Shown here piece after piece: positions 8,285 through 16,742 of a stretch of DNA of 64,000 nt. Numbering within the stretch: position 1 is the stretch's first letter; each line of letters starts with the position of its first letter. Source of the DNA: Pseudoflavonifractor capillosus (GTDB lineage: Bacteria; Bacillota; Clostridia; Oscillospirales; Oscillospiraceae); contig NZ_JACJJE010000006.1 of the NCBI RefSeq assembly GCF_016899775.1, positions 43,333-107,332 of the forward strand, given 5' to 3'. The notes beneath the pieces were generated by a model. That model did no database searches. It saw only the letters and a program-made list of their open reading frames with translations, and was not told the origin of the DNA. The position numbers and the translations under genes are program-made.

Positions 8285-8773
8285 ATGACATTGGGAGAAA
8301 AGCTCCAGCGTCTGCGGAAGGCCCGGGGCATGTCCCAGGAGGAGCTGGCCGCCCAGATGGGGGTCTCCCGGCAGGCGGTCTCCCACTGGGAGCTGAACAT
8401 CGCCCTGCCGGATACGGAAAATGTGGTGCGGCTGAGCGAACTGTTTGGGGTGACCACAGATTACCTGCTGAAACAGCAGGAGGCGGGAGAAAAACCGTCC
8501 CCGGAACTGGGGGCACCCGGGTCCAAAGGCAGATACGCCGCCCAGCAGCGGGGCGGCGGCATTTTGATGGCTCTCTCCCTGCTTGGCCTGCTGGTTATGG
8601 GGATTTTAAGCTCCATCCAGCCCACCGTCAGTTATTACCCCGACGGGAGTGTGGCTGCGGACGGCCTGATTGCCTGGGTGCGCGCCCACGATTTGATGTG
8701 GCTGTTTGGCCTGTGCCTCCTGGGGGCGCTTGTGAACGTGTACCTGCTTGTGAAACCCAGGCGTAAATCGTAG
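8285..8773 (+). CDS. XRE-family regulator with C-terminal membrane segments
   Basis: A 162-residue protein. Residues ~1-62 are a Cro/C1-type helix-turn-helix (LRKARGMSQEELAAQMGVSRQ) and residues ~95-115 and ~138-157 are two hydrophobic segments, so it is a membrane-tethered regulator. The start at 8285 follows GGGAGGTGG; nine upstream residues are rejected. A TACAAT -10 lies at 8253-8258, and an imperfect inverted repeat GGCGG/CCGCC (8232-8250) sits just upstream, a plausible autoregulatory site. It may sense membrane or envelope state; the targets are unknown. Confidence 0.8.
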   Translation: MTLGEKLQRLRKARGMSQEELAAQMGVSRQAVSHWELNIALPDTENVVRLSELFGVTTDYLLKQQEAGEKPSPELGAPGSKGRYAAQQRGGGILMALSLLGLLVMGILSSIQPTVSYYPDGSVAADGLIAWVRAHDLMWLFGLCLLGALVNVYLLVKPRRKS

Positions 8774-8797
8774 ATTTGTGAGCGGCGAAGAAGCAAA

Positions 8798-8835
8798 CCC
8801 GGCGCTATGGATCATTCCACAGCGCCGGGCTTTTT
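8798..8835. terminator. Bidirectional terminator
   Basis: CCCGGCGCT (8798-8806) pairs with AGCGCCGGG (8821-8829) and is followed by CTTTTT. It separates the XRE gene from the convergent ABC permease gene. Confidence 0.8.
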
Positions 8836-8842
8836 CTCTCTG

Positions 8843-11527
8843 TCAGGTCTCCGCCTCCCGCAGGCGCTCCACGATGGTGTGCCGGGCCACCGACCGGTAC
8901 ACCCCCAGGGGCACCAGGATGCCCAGAAGGGCAAATATTGGGATCACAACCAGGAAGGGAACCAGGGTCAGGCGGTAGGTGAAGAACCAGAACAGGTTCC
9001 CCACCGCTGTGAAGGCCGCCGGCCCCAGAATCAGAGTCAGCGCCAGAGAGATGGCCGCCGCCCCCAGGGCGTAGAACAGCCCCTCATACACCAGCATGGT
9101 CTTCAGCTGTTTTCCCGTCATGCCGATGGACTGGAGGACGGCCAGCTCCCGCTTCCGGGCCAGAATGCCAGTGAGGATGGCGTTGAAGAAGTTCAGTACC
9201 CCCACCAGCCCCACGATGAAGCTCAGGGCCCCGCCCAGCAGCAGGAACATGGAGCGCATGCTCTCAAACTCCCCGGCGTAGAGGGCCTTACTCTCGTAGT
9301 CCAGCTCCGGATTTACGTTCTCCGTGTAGTTCTGCAAAAATTCCTCCATGGGGTCATTGGCCTCGTCGGTGGTGTCAAAGGCGTAGTACATCACCGAGCT
9401 GGTCCCGGTGTCCTCCACGAAGGTCTGGGCATTCAGAATGAACTCGTCGCTGCCGTAGTACCGGTAGCTGAGGGCGGAGGGTACCGTCACCAGGGCGGCC
9501 ACCTGATACGCCGCGTCCCGGTACTTGACCGGCTGCGCCACCCAGTTGGCCTCGGCGGGTACATCCTCCACATCGGAGTAGGCGATGCCGGTGTCCGGGT
9601 CCACATATTCCCACTCCTCCACGTACCGGATGGTGACCGTATCCCCCAGGCGGGCCCAGTGGGAGTCCATGTCCGCTCTGCCGTAGTCGTCCTCGGCGTA
9701 CACGGCGGCCACATACTTTCCGCCCTCCTCATAGAGCTTGGACAGGTCCCCCTCCAGCACCGTCAGGTGGTCCAGGGCAAAGGGGCTCATGCCGGAGAGC
9801 TGGACGTTTGCGGCCAGGTCTCCCGCCTCGTTCCGGCCGGTCAGGCGGATTGCGTTGTCCAGCTGTTCCGGGGTGTAGAAGCGCTGGTTCATCTGCCGGA
9901 AGTAGTCCTCAGTGATGTACTCCAGGGCGGAGGAGGTCTGCCCGTACACCACGCCCCCGTCTGTAATGCCCTCCTGGGCGCCGATATCATCCATGGCGGA
10001 CTGGGGCACGGCCATATCGGGGGTGAAGTCCAGGACGCTGTTTTGGAACTTCCCGGCGTTGGCCACGATGAAGTCGCTGGCGGTGAAGTTGGACACATAC
10101 TTGTCCATGTCAAAGCCATTGGTAAAGTTCACCGTCACCGTCAGCAGTACCACCGCCAGGGACAGAGAGGTAATTGTGACGGCGGTCTTGCCCCGGCTGC
10201 GGCCCAGGTTGGCCCAGGCCATGGCCAGCAGGGAGGACCCGCCCGCCCCCTTATGGGCAAGGCGCTTCCCGGAGGGGCGGCGGGATTTTCTTCCGGCCCC
10301 CTCAGTGTACCGCACCGCCTCGATGGGGGAGACCTTGGCGGCCATCCGGCCCGGCCTGCGGCAGGACAGGAGCACCGTGAACAGGGCGAACAGGGCGGAG
10401 CCCAAAAAGAGCACGGGACTCACCGACACCACGTCGGACACTCCGTCCAGCCGGGCGATGATGACCGGGGTGAGCTGCCCGCCGATGAGCCAGCCGGCCA
10501 GGAGCCCCAGGGGGATGCCCAGGGCGGAGAGGGCCAGGGCCTGGTACCGGATGATCCGCCGGAGCTGACGTCCTGTGGTGCCGATGGTTTTCAGCAGGCC
10601 GTAAAACCGGATGTCCCCGGCCACCGAGATCTGGAACACATTATAGATGATCAAATAGCCGGTGAGGAGGATGAGCAGGAGCATCCCCGCGATGACCGTA
10701 GCCGTGGCCGGGTCCATGCTGTCGGACAGCTGGGCCCCGGTGTAGCCCCAGTTGATTCCGGTGTCAATGTAGTTCTCTCCCGGCGTCTCGCTCTGATAGC
10801 CGTGGTCGGCCAGGATCTGATTCAAATCCTGTTCAATGTGCCGGGAGCCGCTTTTCAGCATCACGTCCAGGTTCCAGGTGCCCGTCATGCCGTCGGTGGG
10901 GTTGTTGGGGTCCACTCCCACCTCGTCCAGGATGGTGTCCACCCGGCTCTCCGGAATGAGCATGTGGCTGGCCTGGACGGCCCCGTCCCGATCCCACCAG
11001 CCGCACAGGGTAAAGGTCTGGGTGGTTTCATGGCCGTCCACGTTGAAGGTGAGGGTGAACTGGGCCCCCAGCTCCGGCTCAATGCCCAGCAGCTCCAGCA
11101 CTCGGGTGTCGGTGGCCGCCTGGTCGGTGCCCTCCTGGGGCAGGGAACCCTCCACCGGATCGCAGAAGGACCAGTGGGCGTAGTTTGCGTCGGACCAGCC
11201 CACCTCCACATGGGTCTTGTTGAAGGGCACCTCTGTGGGTATGCCCAGGAAGCGCCGCACCCCCCACTGGCCGATGAGGGGATCATCCTTCAATTCGCTG
11301 CACTGCTCCTCCGTCAGGTACTTGAACCCGCCGTGAGAGAAGCCCCCCACCTGGCGGAAGTTGGACTGCTGGATGCCCTCGTTGATGGACAGGGCGATGG
11401 TAAAGAGGGAGGTGAACAGCACCGCCGTCAGGGCGATGGCCAGCACCGCAATGAGGTTTCGGGTCCGGTTGGCCGCTAAGCTCTTCCAGGCCAGGCGGCG
11501 GACACACTTGCCGTTGGATACCTTCAT
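8843..11527 (-). CDS. ABC transporter permease with two FtsX domains
   Basis: An 894-residue permease of the MacB/FtsX exporter type. The N-terminal helix (about 20-42) is followed by a ~230-residue extracellular domain, three helices (about 270-400), a linker, a second helix near 465-485, another extracellular domain and three C-terminal helices (about 770-880). The motif GLLKTIGTTGRQLRRIIRYQ and its later counterpart VLQSIGMTGKQLKTM are the two FtsX signatures. ATG at 11527 has GAGGGGG eight bases upstream; a GTG at 11536 is an alternative start. Immediately downstream of its ATPase partner. Such systems export peptides or lipids or act in antimicrobial-peptide resistance; which applies here is unknown. 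Confidence 0.9.
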   Translation of the reverse strand: MKVSNGKCVRRLAWKSLAANRTRNLIAVLAIALTAVLFTSLFTIALSINEGIQQSNFRQVGGFSHGGFKYLTEEQCSELKDDPLIGQWGVRRFLGIPTEVPFNKTHVEVGWSDANYAHWSFCDPVEGSLPQEGTDQAATDTRVLELLGIEPELGAQFTLTFNVDGHETTQTFTLCGWWDRDGAVQASHMLIPESRVDTILDEVGVDPNNPTDGMTGTWNLDVMLKSGSRHIEQDLNQILADHGYQSETPGENYIDTGINWGYTGAQLSDSMDPATATVIAGMLLLILLTGYLIIYNVFQISVAGDIRFYGLLKTIGTTGRQLRRIIRYQALALSALGIPLGLLAGWLIGGQLTPVIIARLDGVSDVVSVSPVLFLGSALFALFTVLLSCRRPGRMAAKVSPIEAVRYTEGAGRKSRRPSGKRLAHKGAGGSSLLAMAWANLGRSRGKTAVTITSLSLAVVLLTVTVNFTNGFDMDKYVSNFTASDFIVANAGKFQNSVLDFTPDMAVPQSAMDDIGAQEGITDGGVVYGQTSSALEYITEDYFRQMNQRFYTPEQLDNAIRLTGRNEAGDLAANVQLSGMSPFALDHLTVLEGDLSKLYEEGGKYVAAVYAEDDYGRADMDSHWARLGDTVTIRYVEEWEYVDPDTGIAYSDVEDVPAEANWVAQPVKYRDAAYQVAALVTVPSALSYRYYGSDEFILNAQTFVEDTGTSSVMYYAFDTTDEANDPMEEFLQNYTENVNPELDYESKALYAGEFESMRSMFLLLGGALSFIVGLVGVLNFFNAILTGILARKRELAVLQSIGMTGKQLKTMLVYEGLFYALGAAAISLALTLILGPAAFTAVGNLFWFFTYRLTLVPFLVVIPIFALLGILVPLGVYRSVARHTIVERLREAET

Positions 11528-11540
11528 GGCGCGCACCCCC

Positions 11541-12209
11541 TCACCGTGTGACGATCCTGCCGTCCTCGATGCGGACGATGCGGTCAGCGAGCTGGGCGAT
11601 CTCCTCGTTGTGGGTGATCATCACCATGGTCTGGGCAAATTTCTGTCCGGTGGTCTTCATCAGGGAGAGGACGTCCTGGCTGGTCCGGGAGTCCAGGTTG
11701 CCCGTGGGCTCGTCGGCCAGGAGGATGGCGGGCTTAGTGGCCAGGGCCCGGGCGATGGCCACCCGCTGCTGCTGCCCGCCGGAGAGCTGGTTGGGCAAGC
11801 GGTCCAGTTTCTGCTCCAGCCCCAGGGCCTCGATCACCTGGTTCACATACGCCTCGTCCACCCGGCCCCCGTCCAGCTGGATGGGCAGGATGATGTTGTC
11901 ATAGACGCTGAGCACTGGGACCAGGTTGTAGGACTGGAACACAAAGCCGATCTTCCGCCGGCGGAAGATGGTCAGCTCCTCGTCCTTCAGGGCGAAGATG
12001 TCCCGGCCCTCCACCAGGACAGAGCCGTCGGTGGGCCGGTCCAGGCCGCCCAGCATGTGGAGCAGGGTGGACTTGCCCGAGCCCGAGGTGCCCACAATGG
12101 CCACGAACTCCCCGTTCTCCACCGTCAGATCGACTCCGTCCAGGGCCTTCACCTGGGTGTCGCCGGAGCCGTAGTATTTTTTCAGATCCTTGGTTTCCAA
12201 AACCGTCAT
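11541..12209 (-). CDS. ABC transporter ATP-binding protein (MacB/LolD type)
   Basis: The 222-residue ATPase partner of the FtsX permease. Walker A GTSGSGKST is at 40-48, the signature LSGGQQQR at 142-149 and Walker B ILLADEPTGNLD at about 162-173. The lengths and the GNLDS after Walker B are characteristic of this subfamily. The start at 12209 follows AGAAAGGAG; 54 in-frame residues upstream are rejected. It ends 13 bases before the permease start, so the two form an operon. Confidence 0.95.
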   Translation of the reverse strand: MTVLETKDLKKYYGSGDTQVKALDGVDLTVENGEFVAIVGTSGSGKSTLLHMLGGLDRPTDGSVLVEGRDIFALKDEELTIFRRRKIGFVFQSYNLVPVLSVYDNIILPIQLDGGRVDEAYVNQVIEALGLEQKLDRLPNQLSGGQQQRVAIARALATKPAILLADEPTGNLDSRTSQDVLSLMKTTGQKFAQTMVMITHNEEIAQLADRIVRIEDGRIVTR

Positions 12210-12311
12210 GGGGATGCACTCCTTTCTGATACCCCCATTGTACCCAAACAATCTTTCCAGAGTCTTTCCAAAATCGAACAGAGTGGTAAGAATTCCGCAA
12301 CCGCCCGTTGC

Positions 12312-12340
12312 TTGTGCATCCGGAGGCGGTCTGCTATACT
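12312..12340 (+). promoter_or_regulatory. Promoter of the zinc-ribbon XRE gene
   Basis: TTGTGC at 12312-12317 and TATACT at 12335-12340 are 17 bases apart, 21 bases before the start codon. Confidence 0.45.
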
Positions 12341-12361
12341 GGGCAAAAAGGAGGCGATTGA

Positions 12362-12850
12362 ATGGAGACAAGGGATGCGCTGTTGGAGCTGCGCCGGGAC
12401 CTGGGGCTGTCCCAGGAGGAGTTTGCCCAAAAGCTCTGTGTCACCCGGCAGGCGGTCTCCCGCTGGGAGACCGGCGAGACCGTCCCCAGCACCGACACCC
12501 TGAAGGAGATCGCAAAGGTATTCCAGGTGTCGGTGGACCGGCTGCTGGGGTACCCCGCCGGATATTGTCAAAGCTGCGGCATGGCCCTGACCCGGGACGA
12601 GGAGCGGGGGACTGAGGCGGACGGCAGCCGGTCGGAGACGTACTGCGTATACTGCTATCAGCAGGGGCGGTTCCTTCAGGACGTGACCATGGAGGAGATG
12701 GCGGAGCACAATCTGCAGTTTTTAGCGGAGTGGAACCGGGCCAACGGACTGGACCTGGATGAGGCGGAGGCCCGGGCGGGACTGCTGGCCTTTCTCCCCA
12801 CCCTGAAGCGCTGGCGCAGGGGAGAGACAGAGCGGGCGTCAGAGCCGTAA
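12362..12850 (+). CDS. XRE-family regulator with C-terminal zinc-ribbon domain
   Basis: A 162-residue protein. Residues ~1-62 are a helix-turn-helix (LGLSQEEFAQKLCVTRQAVS) and residues ~68-155 match the putative zinc ribbon family: CQSCGMAL, then GTEADGS and YCVYCYQQGRF give the CxxC...CxxC metal site. The start follows AAAAAGGAGG. It is divergent from the ABC exporter genes 152 bases away, so it may control them; that link is inference from position. Confidence 0.85.
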   Translation: METRDALLELRRDLGLSQEEFAQKLCVTRQAVSRWETGETVPSTDTLKEIAKVFQVSVDRLLGYPAGYCQSCGMALTRDEERGTEADGSRSETYCVYCYQQGRFLQDVTMEEMAEHNLQFLAEWNRANGLDLDEAEARAGLLAFLPTLKRWRRGETERASEP

Positions 12851-12871
12851 TGTCTCGCAGAACAAAAAAAC

Positions 12872-12903
12872 GGGGCGGCCGGTTGGCCGCCCCGCGGTTT
12901 TTG
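12872..12903. terminator. Bidirectional terminator between the XRE gene and hpf
   Basis: GGGGCGGCC (12872-12880) and GGCCGCCCC (12885-12893) around GGTT, with a T-run at 12898-12903 and an A-run at 12864-12870. Confidence 0.8.
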
Positions 12904-12909
12904 GAACAA

Positions 12910-13461
12910 TCAGGTTGCATCCTCAATGATGCCGTAGTCCCCGTCATTGCGGCGGTAGACCACCGCGAAGGCCCCGCCGGCGTCCTCGTTCTTGAAAGCG
13001 AAGAAGCTGTGGCCCAGCAGATTCATCTGCAGAATGGCCTCGTCCTGGGTCATGGGCTTGATGGGGAAGGTCTTGGTCCGGACCACATGGTACTCCCCCT
13101 CCTCCGGCTCGTCGGGGACAAAGGAGGAGATCTCCGTGGAGGCGTCTACCGAGCGCTCAAAGGCGCCGGTGCGCAGCCGCTTCTCCAGACGGGTCTTGTT
13201 CTTGCGGATCTGCCGCTCCAGGGAGGCCACGGCGGCGTCGATGGAGGCGTGCATATCAGAGGTGCTCTCCGACACACGGAAGATGGTGCCGCTGGACCGG
13301 ATGGTGACCTCCACCCGGTTGCGGTCCTTCTCCACGCTGAACGTCAGTGAGGCGGTGGCATCCTCCTTAAAGAAACGGTCTAACTTGCCCACTTTCTTTT
13401 CCGCGTAGTTGTGGATGTAGTTGGGCACGTTCACCTTTTTGTCTGTAAACACAAACTTCAT
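12910..13461 (-). CDS. hpf: Ribosome hibernation-promoting factor, long form
   Basis: A 183-residue protein that binds the 30S subunit and drives formation of inactive 100S ribosome dimers in stationary phase. Residues ~1-100 are the S30AE ribosome-binding domain (MKFVFTDKKVNVPNYIHNYA) and residues ~125-180 the dimerisation domain (VVRTKTFPIKPMTQDEAILQ, GHSFFAFKN). The length matches the long form of Firmicutes. The start follows GAAAGGAGCGG. A ~90-base leader with small GC hairpins and a TATAAT at 13553-13548 lies upstream. Confidence 0.95.
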   Translation of the reverse strand: MKFVFTDKKVNVPNYIHNYAEKKVGKLDRFFKEDATASLTFSVEKDRNRVEVTIRSSGTIFRVSESTSDMHASIDAAVASLERQIRKNKTRLEKRLRTGAFERSVDASTEISSFVPDEPEEGEYHVVRTKTFPIKPMTQDEAILQMNLLGHSFFAFKNEDAGGAFAVVYRRNDGDYGIIEDAT

Positions 13462-13628
13462 ACTTGTCCGCTCCTTTCACCCCCGAGGGGGCTTGAGTGG
13501 GAGGGAAACTCCTCCGGTGAAGGAGGGTTCTCCCCTCCGATGGTTTTATTATACCACAGGAGCGAAAAATTTCCACTGTTTTTTGTGAAAGTTTTATGAA
13601 GGGGCAAAACGGCAGGCTTGGAAACTGC

Positions 13629-14795
13629 TTACAGCCGTCCGTGGACCACCTTTCCGTCCATCACCACCAGCCGCATCCGGCTGAGCCAGTTGAGGGGATG
13701 GGCGCTGGTGACGGTCACATCCGCATCCTTTCCCGGGGCCAGGGAGCCCACCCGGTCGGCCACCCCCGCCAGCTCGGCGGCCCGGATGGTGACGCAGGCC
13801 AGGGCGCTCTCCGGGTCCATGCCCCCCCGGATGGCCATGGCGGCGCACAGGGGCAGATATTGGATGGGGGTCTCCGGGTGGTCGGTGCAGATGGCCACCT
13901 TTACCCCGAAGCGCTGGAGGATGGCGGGAGTCTCCAGGGACTGGTGCATCAGCTCCGGCTTGGAGCGGTCGGTGAGGCAGGGTCCGGTGATGACCCCCGC
14001 CCCCTCCTGGGCCAGCAGGTCGGGAATTAGGTGGCCTTCGGTGCCGTGGACCAGCACGTACTTCAGGCCGAACTCCTTGCAGATGCGGATGCCGGTGGCC
14101 ATGTCGTCCGCCCGGTGGGCGTGGATGTGGACCGGCAGTTCCCCCCGGATCACCGGCAGAAGGGCCTCCAGCTTGGCGTCGTAGTCGGGCTTGTCCTCCT
14201 CTTCGTCCTGAGCCGCCCGCTCCAGCTTCTCCCGGTACTCCACCGCCTTGGCCAGGTTCTCCCGGATGATGGCGGCGGTGGCCATGCGGGTGGTGGGGGT
14301 CTCATGCCGCTCGTGATAGGTGAGCTTGGGGTTCTCCCCCAGGGCCAGCTTCATGGCCGCCGGGGCCTTGAGCACCATGGCGTCCACCCAGCGGCCGTTG
14401 GTTTTCAGGGCGGCGAACTGGCCGCTGATGGGGTTGGCGCTCCCCGGACCGGTGAGGACGGTGGTCACCCCCGCCTCCCGGGCCTCCTGAAAGCCCCGGT
14501 CCATGGGGTTGACGGCATCCACCGCCCGCAGGTGGGGGGTGCAGGGGTCGGTGGCCTCGTTGCCGTCGTCCCCCTCGATGCCGGTGGAGTCCCCGAACAT
14601 CCCCAGGTGGCAGTGGGCGTCCACAAAGCCGGGCTGGATGTGCCCGCCCTGAGCGTCAAAGACCTCCCCCTCCCAGCTCTTGGGACACTCCTCCATGGGG
14701 CCGGTCCCGGCGATCTTGTCCCCCCGGATGTCCACGTAGCCCCCGGGGATGGTGAGGCCTTCCATGGTGTGGACGGTGCCGTTGATAATCAGCAT
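13629..14795 (-). CDS. Metal-dependent amidohydrolase
   Basis: A 388-residue amidohydrolase of the imidazolonepropionase/dihydroorotase-like superfamily. The HxH metal motif is in DAHCHLG (His61, His63), the barrel His residues are in HIHAHRADD and VHGTEGHL, and the catalytic Asp is in CTDHPETPI. N- and C-terminal beta segments (MLIINGTVHTMEG and LAPGKDADVTV) form the usual composite sandwich. The promoter is at 14886-14857. Members hydrolyse various cyclic amides; this substrate is unknown. Confidence 0.9.
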   Translation of the reverse strand: MLIINGTVHTMEGLTIPGGYVDIRGDKIAGTGPMEECPKSWEGEVFDAQGGHIQPGFVDAHCHLGMFGDSTGIEGDDGNEATDPCTPHLRAVDAVNPMDRGFQEAREAGVTTVLTGPGSANPISGQFAALKTNGRWVDAMVLKAPAAMKLALGENPKLTYHERHETPTTRMATAAIIRENLAKAVEYREKLERAAQDEEEDKPDYDAKLEALLPVIRGELPVHIHAHRADDMATGIRICKEFGLKYVLVHGTEGHLIPDLLAQEGAGVITGPCLTDRSKPELMHQSLETPAILQRFGVKVAICTDHPETPIQYLPLCAAMAIRGGMDPESALACVTIRAAELAGVADRVGSLAPGKDADVTVTSAHPLNWLSRMRLVVMDGKVVHGRL

Positions 14796-14856
14796 AGCGT
14801 GTTCCTTTCCCGGAAGGCGGCGGACATTCGACAGGCCTCCCGTTGACGAGTTTGGA

Positions 14857-14886
14857 ATTTTATGGTATTCTTTCTGGGCAGCTCAA
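14857..14886 (-). promoter_or_regulatory. Amidohydrolase promoter
   Basis: TTGAGC (14886-14881) and TAAAAT (14862-14857) on the - strand with an 18-base spacer. Just upstream, 14910-14952 holds a perfect 10-bp inverted repeat GGGGCGTCCC / GGGACGCCCC of unknown role. Confidence 0.45.
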
Positions 14887-14970
14887 CCAATACGCATGGG
14901 GGACGTCCTTGGGGCGTCCCTTTTCCTATGGGGAGGGACGCCCCGGCTGACTGAAACCATCCGTATACGG

Positions 14971-15002
14971 AAAAGCGGCCGCAGGATGACCTGCGGCCGC
15001 TT
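14971..15002 (-). terminator. Terminator after yabR
   Basis: A 13-bp perfect stem AAGCGGCCGCAGG / CCTGCGGCCGCTT ending in TTTT on the - strand, 22 bases after the yabR stop. Confidence 0.85.
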
Positions 15003-15023
15003 CGTTTTCCAATGCGATCCGGC

Positions 15024-15488
15024 TTACCGGCGGCCGCCCCGGCGGTTGCCGCCCTTCTTCTCCAGATAGCGCAGCTCGGAGAGCTTGCTGTCCGAGGCCT
15101 GCATGAACTGGCGCAGCCGGTCCTCAAAGTCAGTGGGTTCCTTGGGTGCGGGCCGGGGCGCGAAGCCTCCGGAGCGGGGCGCTCCGCCGGAACGGGGAGC
15201 CCCTCCTGTACGAGCGGGGCGTCCGCCCTGTCCGCCCGCGGGGCGGGGAGGGGGATCGCTCACCTTCTTAATGGACAGGTTGATCCGGTTGGCCTGGTCG
15301 ATGCCGATGACCTTCACCTTGACCTCCTGTCCCTCCTTCAGGTAATCGGACACCTCGTTGACATAGGTATAGGCGATCTCCGAGATGTGGACCAGACCGG
15401 AGCGTCCCTCCGGCAGGGCCACGAAGGCGCCAAACTTTGTGATTCCCGTTACCTTACCGTCCAAAATGGACCCAACACCAAACTCCAT
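15024..15488 (-). CDS. yabR: S1 RNA-binding domain protein (YabR-like)
   Basis: A 154-residue RNA-binding protein. Residues ~3-75 form an S1 domain (GSILDGKVTGITKFGAFVAL, SGLVHISEIA). The linker from ~80 to 118 is rich in Gly, Pro and Arg with a repeated APRSGG, and the C-terminus FEDRLRQFMQASDSKLSELR is conserved in this family. The start at 15488 aligns with the S1 domain; AAGGAGG lies 15 bases upstream, a long spacing, and a GTG one codon earlier is possible. It is the last gene of yabP-yabQ-divIC-yabR, the same order as in B. subtilis. Confidence 0.85.
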   Translation of the reverse strand: MEFGVGSILDGKVTGITKFGAFVALPEGRSGLVHISEIAYTYVNEVSDYLKEGQEVKVKVIGIDQANRINLSIKKVSDPPPRPAGGQGGRPARTGGAPRSGGAPRSGGFAPRPAPKEPTDFEDRLRQFMQASDSKLSELRYLEKKGGNRRGGRR

Positions 15489-15578
15489 CACTGACTGAAA
15501 TATCCTCCTTGTAAATTTCCCCCTCAAGCCGCGCCGTGCACAGGCGCGGACCGGGGCCCCGCAGCCCCGGCGGAGCCG

Positions 15579-15854
15579 TCAGCCGGCCACGTCGATGTAC
15601 AGGGTCTCGCCCTCTTTGACGTAGCCCTTTTCCCGGGCCACCCGCTCCAGAGTTTCAGGGTCGTCGCTGTTTTCGATGGCGTCTTCCAGCTGCTGGTTGG
15701 CCAGCCGCTGTTCCTCCACCTGCTGCTCCAGCGTGTCCCGCTCCTCCTGAACGGACTGAATCTGCCCCCGCAGATCCAGCAGGGAGGTGGCCAGATACAC
15801 CAGAAGCACCACGATGACCAGCTTGGTCAGCAGTCCCGCACGTTTCAGACGCAT
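15579..15854 (-). CDS. divIC: Septum formation initiator, DivIC/FtsB family
   Basis: A 91-residue division protein that bridges the early and late divisome with FtsL/DivIB. Residues ~9-26 are a membrane helix, residues ~30-65 a coiled coil (IQSVQEERDTLEQQVEEQR), and the C-terminus shows the family's LERVAREKGYVKEGETLY. It lies between yabQ and yabR as in other Firmicutes. The upstream yabQ frame runs 200 bases into this gene. GAGGGGAGG precedes the start. Confidence 0.9.
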   Translation of the reverse strand: MRLKRAGLLTKLVIVVLLVYLATSLLDLRGQIQSVQEERDTLEQQVEEQRLANQQLEDAIENSDDPETLERVAREKGYVKEGETLYIDVAG

Positions 15855-16347
15855 GTGACGATCCTCCCCTCTCCCGGGCCGCCCGCCGGCGGGCCGTGGA
15901 CTCCATTTCCTGAGTTATCTGATTTATTCTATACCATTTTCCCGCGAAAAGGAAGATATTTTTTGCAAGTTTTTTGATTTTTTTCTGGAGGCGATTTAGT
16001 GCAAACAACGGAAGGGCCAGAATCTGAAGGATTGCTGTAATCAGGTCGGCCAGCCGGTACCCCAGCCAGAGCAGCCAGCGGCTGAACAGCCCGAAGTAGA
16101 CCGCCCCGCCCAGGAACAGAAACGCCGCCCCGTACAGGCGCACCGGCCCGCCCCAGGCCCACTGGGACCAGAGGAACAGCGTCACGGTGAGCGTCAGCCA
16201 GAACAGCAGGTCCAGCGCCGGGCCCAGCAGGGGAAGGCGCACCCGCACCCGCAGGATGCGGAACAGGTCGTACAGCACCCCGGCGGCCAGCCCCAGCAGC
16301 ACCGCCTGGACCAGAGCCGCCCCCTGGGCGGCCACATCCACCGTCAT
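15655..16347 (-). CDS. yabQ: Spore cortex biosynthesis protein YabQ, with anomalous C-terminal extension
   Basis: YabQ is a mother-cell membrane protein needed for spore cortex assembly. Residues ~1-130 match: four hydrophobic segments, LLGLAAGVLYDLFRILR near the start and the basic LNRLQKKIKKLAKNI. The frame does not stop where expected but continues 200 bases into divIC, giving 230 residues; the last ~70 are a low-complexity Gly/Ala-rich tail that looks like an out-of-frame reading of divIC. A lost stop codon, a frameshift or an assembly error are all possible. The start overlaps the yabP stop (ATGA). Confidence 0.8.
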   Translation of the reverse strand: MTVDVAAQGAALVQAVLLGLAAGVLYDLFRILRVRVRLPLLGPALDLLFWLTLTVTLFLWSQWAWGGPVRLYGAAFLFLGGAVYFGLFSRWLLWLGYRLADLITAILQILALPLFALNRLQKKIKKLAKNIFLFAGKWYRINQITQEMESTARRRAARERGGSSHASETCGTADQAGHRGASGVSGHLPAGSAGADSVRSGGAGHAGAAGGGTAAGQPAAGRRHRKQRRP

Positions 16348-16634
16348 CCCCCCAGCAGGCGGGAGAGCAGCCCGCCCCTCCCACGGCGGTCGTCCTCATA
16401 GGTGAGGGAGTCCACGCTGCCCTCCACCTTCATGTCGCCCCCGTCCAGGGAGAGCTTCTCGATGTGCAGGTCCTCCCCCCGGACCACCAGCGTCCCCTTC
16501 ACCGTGGACATGACGATGGTGTTCTCGTCAAAGCTCTCCACCTCCTCCACGCCGGAGACGGTGAGCTGCTCCCGCCCCTCCAGCAGAATGTGGTGGGCCG
16601 CCTCCGCCGGCAGACGGCTGTCGTCGTACGCCAT
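16344..16634 (-). CDS. yabP: Sporulation protein YabP
   Basis: A 96-residue protein recruited to the forespore surface with YabQ and needed for sporulation in Bacillus relatives. It shows the family core HHILLEGREQLTVSGVEEVESFD, here at about 11-33, then TVKGTLVVRGEDLHIEKL. ATG at 16634 follows AAAGGAG at good spacing; 36 upstream in-frame residues are rejected. It is the first gene of a four-gene cluster and has a sigma-E-like promoter 26 bases upstream. Confidence 0.9.
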   Translation of the reverse strand: MAYDDSRLPAEAAHHILLEGREQLTVSGVEEVESFDENTIVMSTVKGTLVVRGEDLHIEKLSLDGGDMKVEGSVDSLTYEDDRRGRGGLLSRLLGG

Positions 16635-16659
16635 AATCCCCACTCCTTTGTTTTTTACC

Positions 16660-16689
16660 ATTGTATGGGACAAAGGGAGGGGGTATGAC
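16660..16689 (-). promoter_or_regulatory. Sigma-E-like sporulation promoter for yabPQ-divIC
   Basis: On the - strand GTCATACC (16689-16682) is followed after 14 bases by CATACAAT (16667-16660). The -10 matches the mother-cell sigma-E consensus exactly and the spacing is right. B. subtilis yabP and yabQ are also sigma-E dependent. Confidence 0.65.
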
Positions 16690-16742
16690 TGTTCTTCCTT
16701 CAGGGGATTTCGCCGCCGCTTTTCGCTGTAGAGGCGGCACAC

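Noticed and set aside
8807..11479. An 890-codon open frame on the + strand
   Set aside because: Antisense to the FtsX permease gene, whose domains are unmistakable; no ribosome site or motif.
13462..13560. raiA-type structured RNA upstream of hpf
   Set aside because: The leader is only about 90 bases and shows just simple GC hairpins; too short for the raiA RNA I know.
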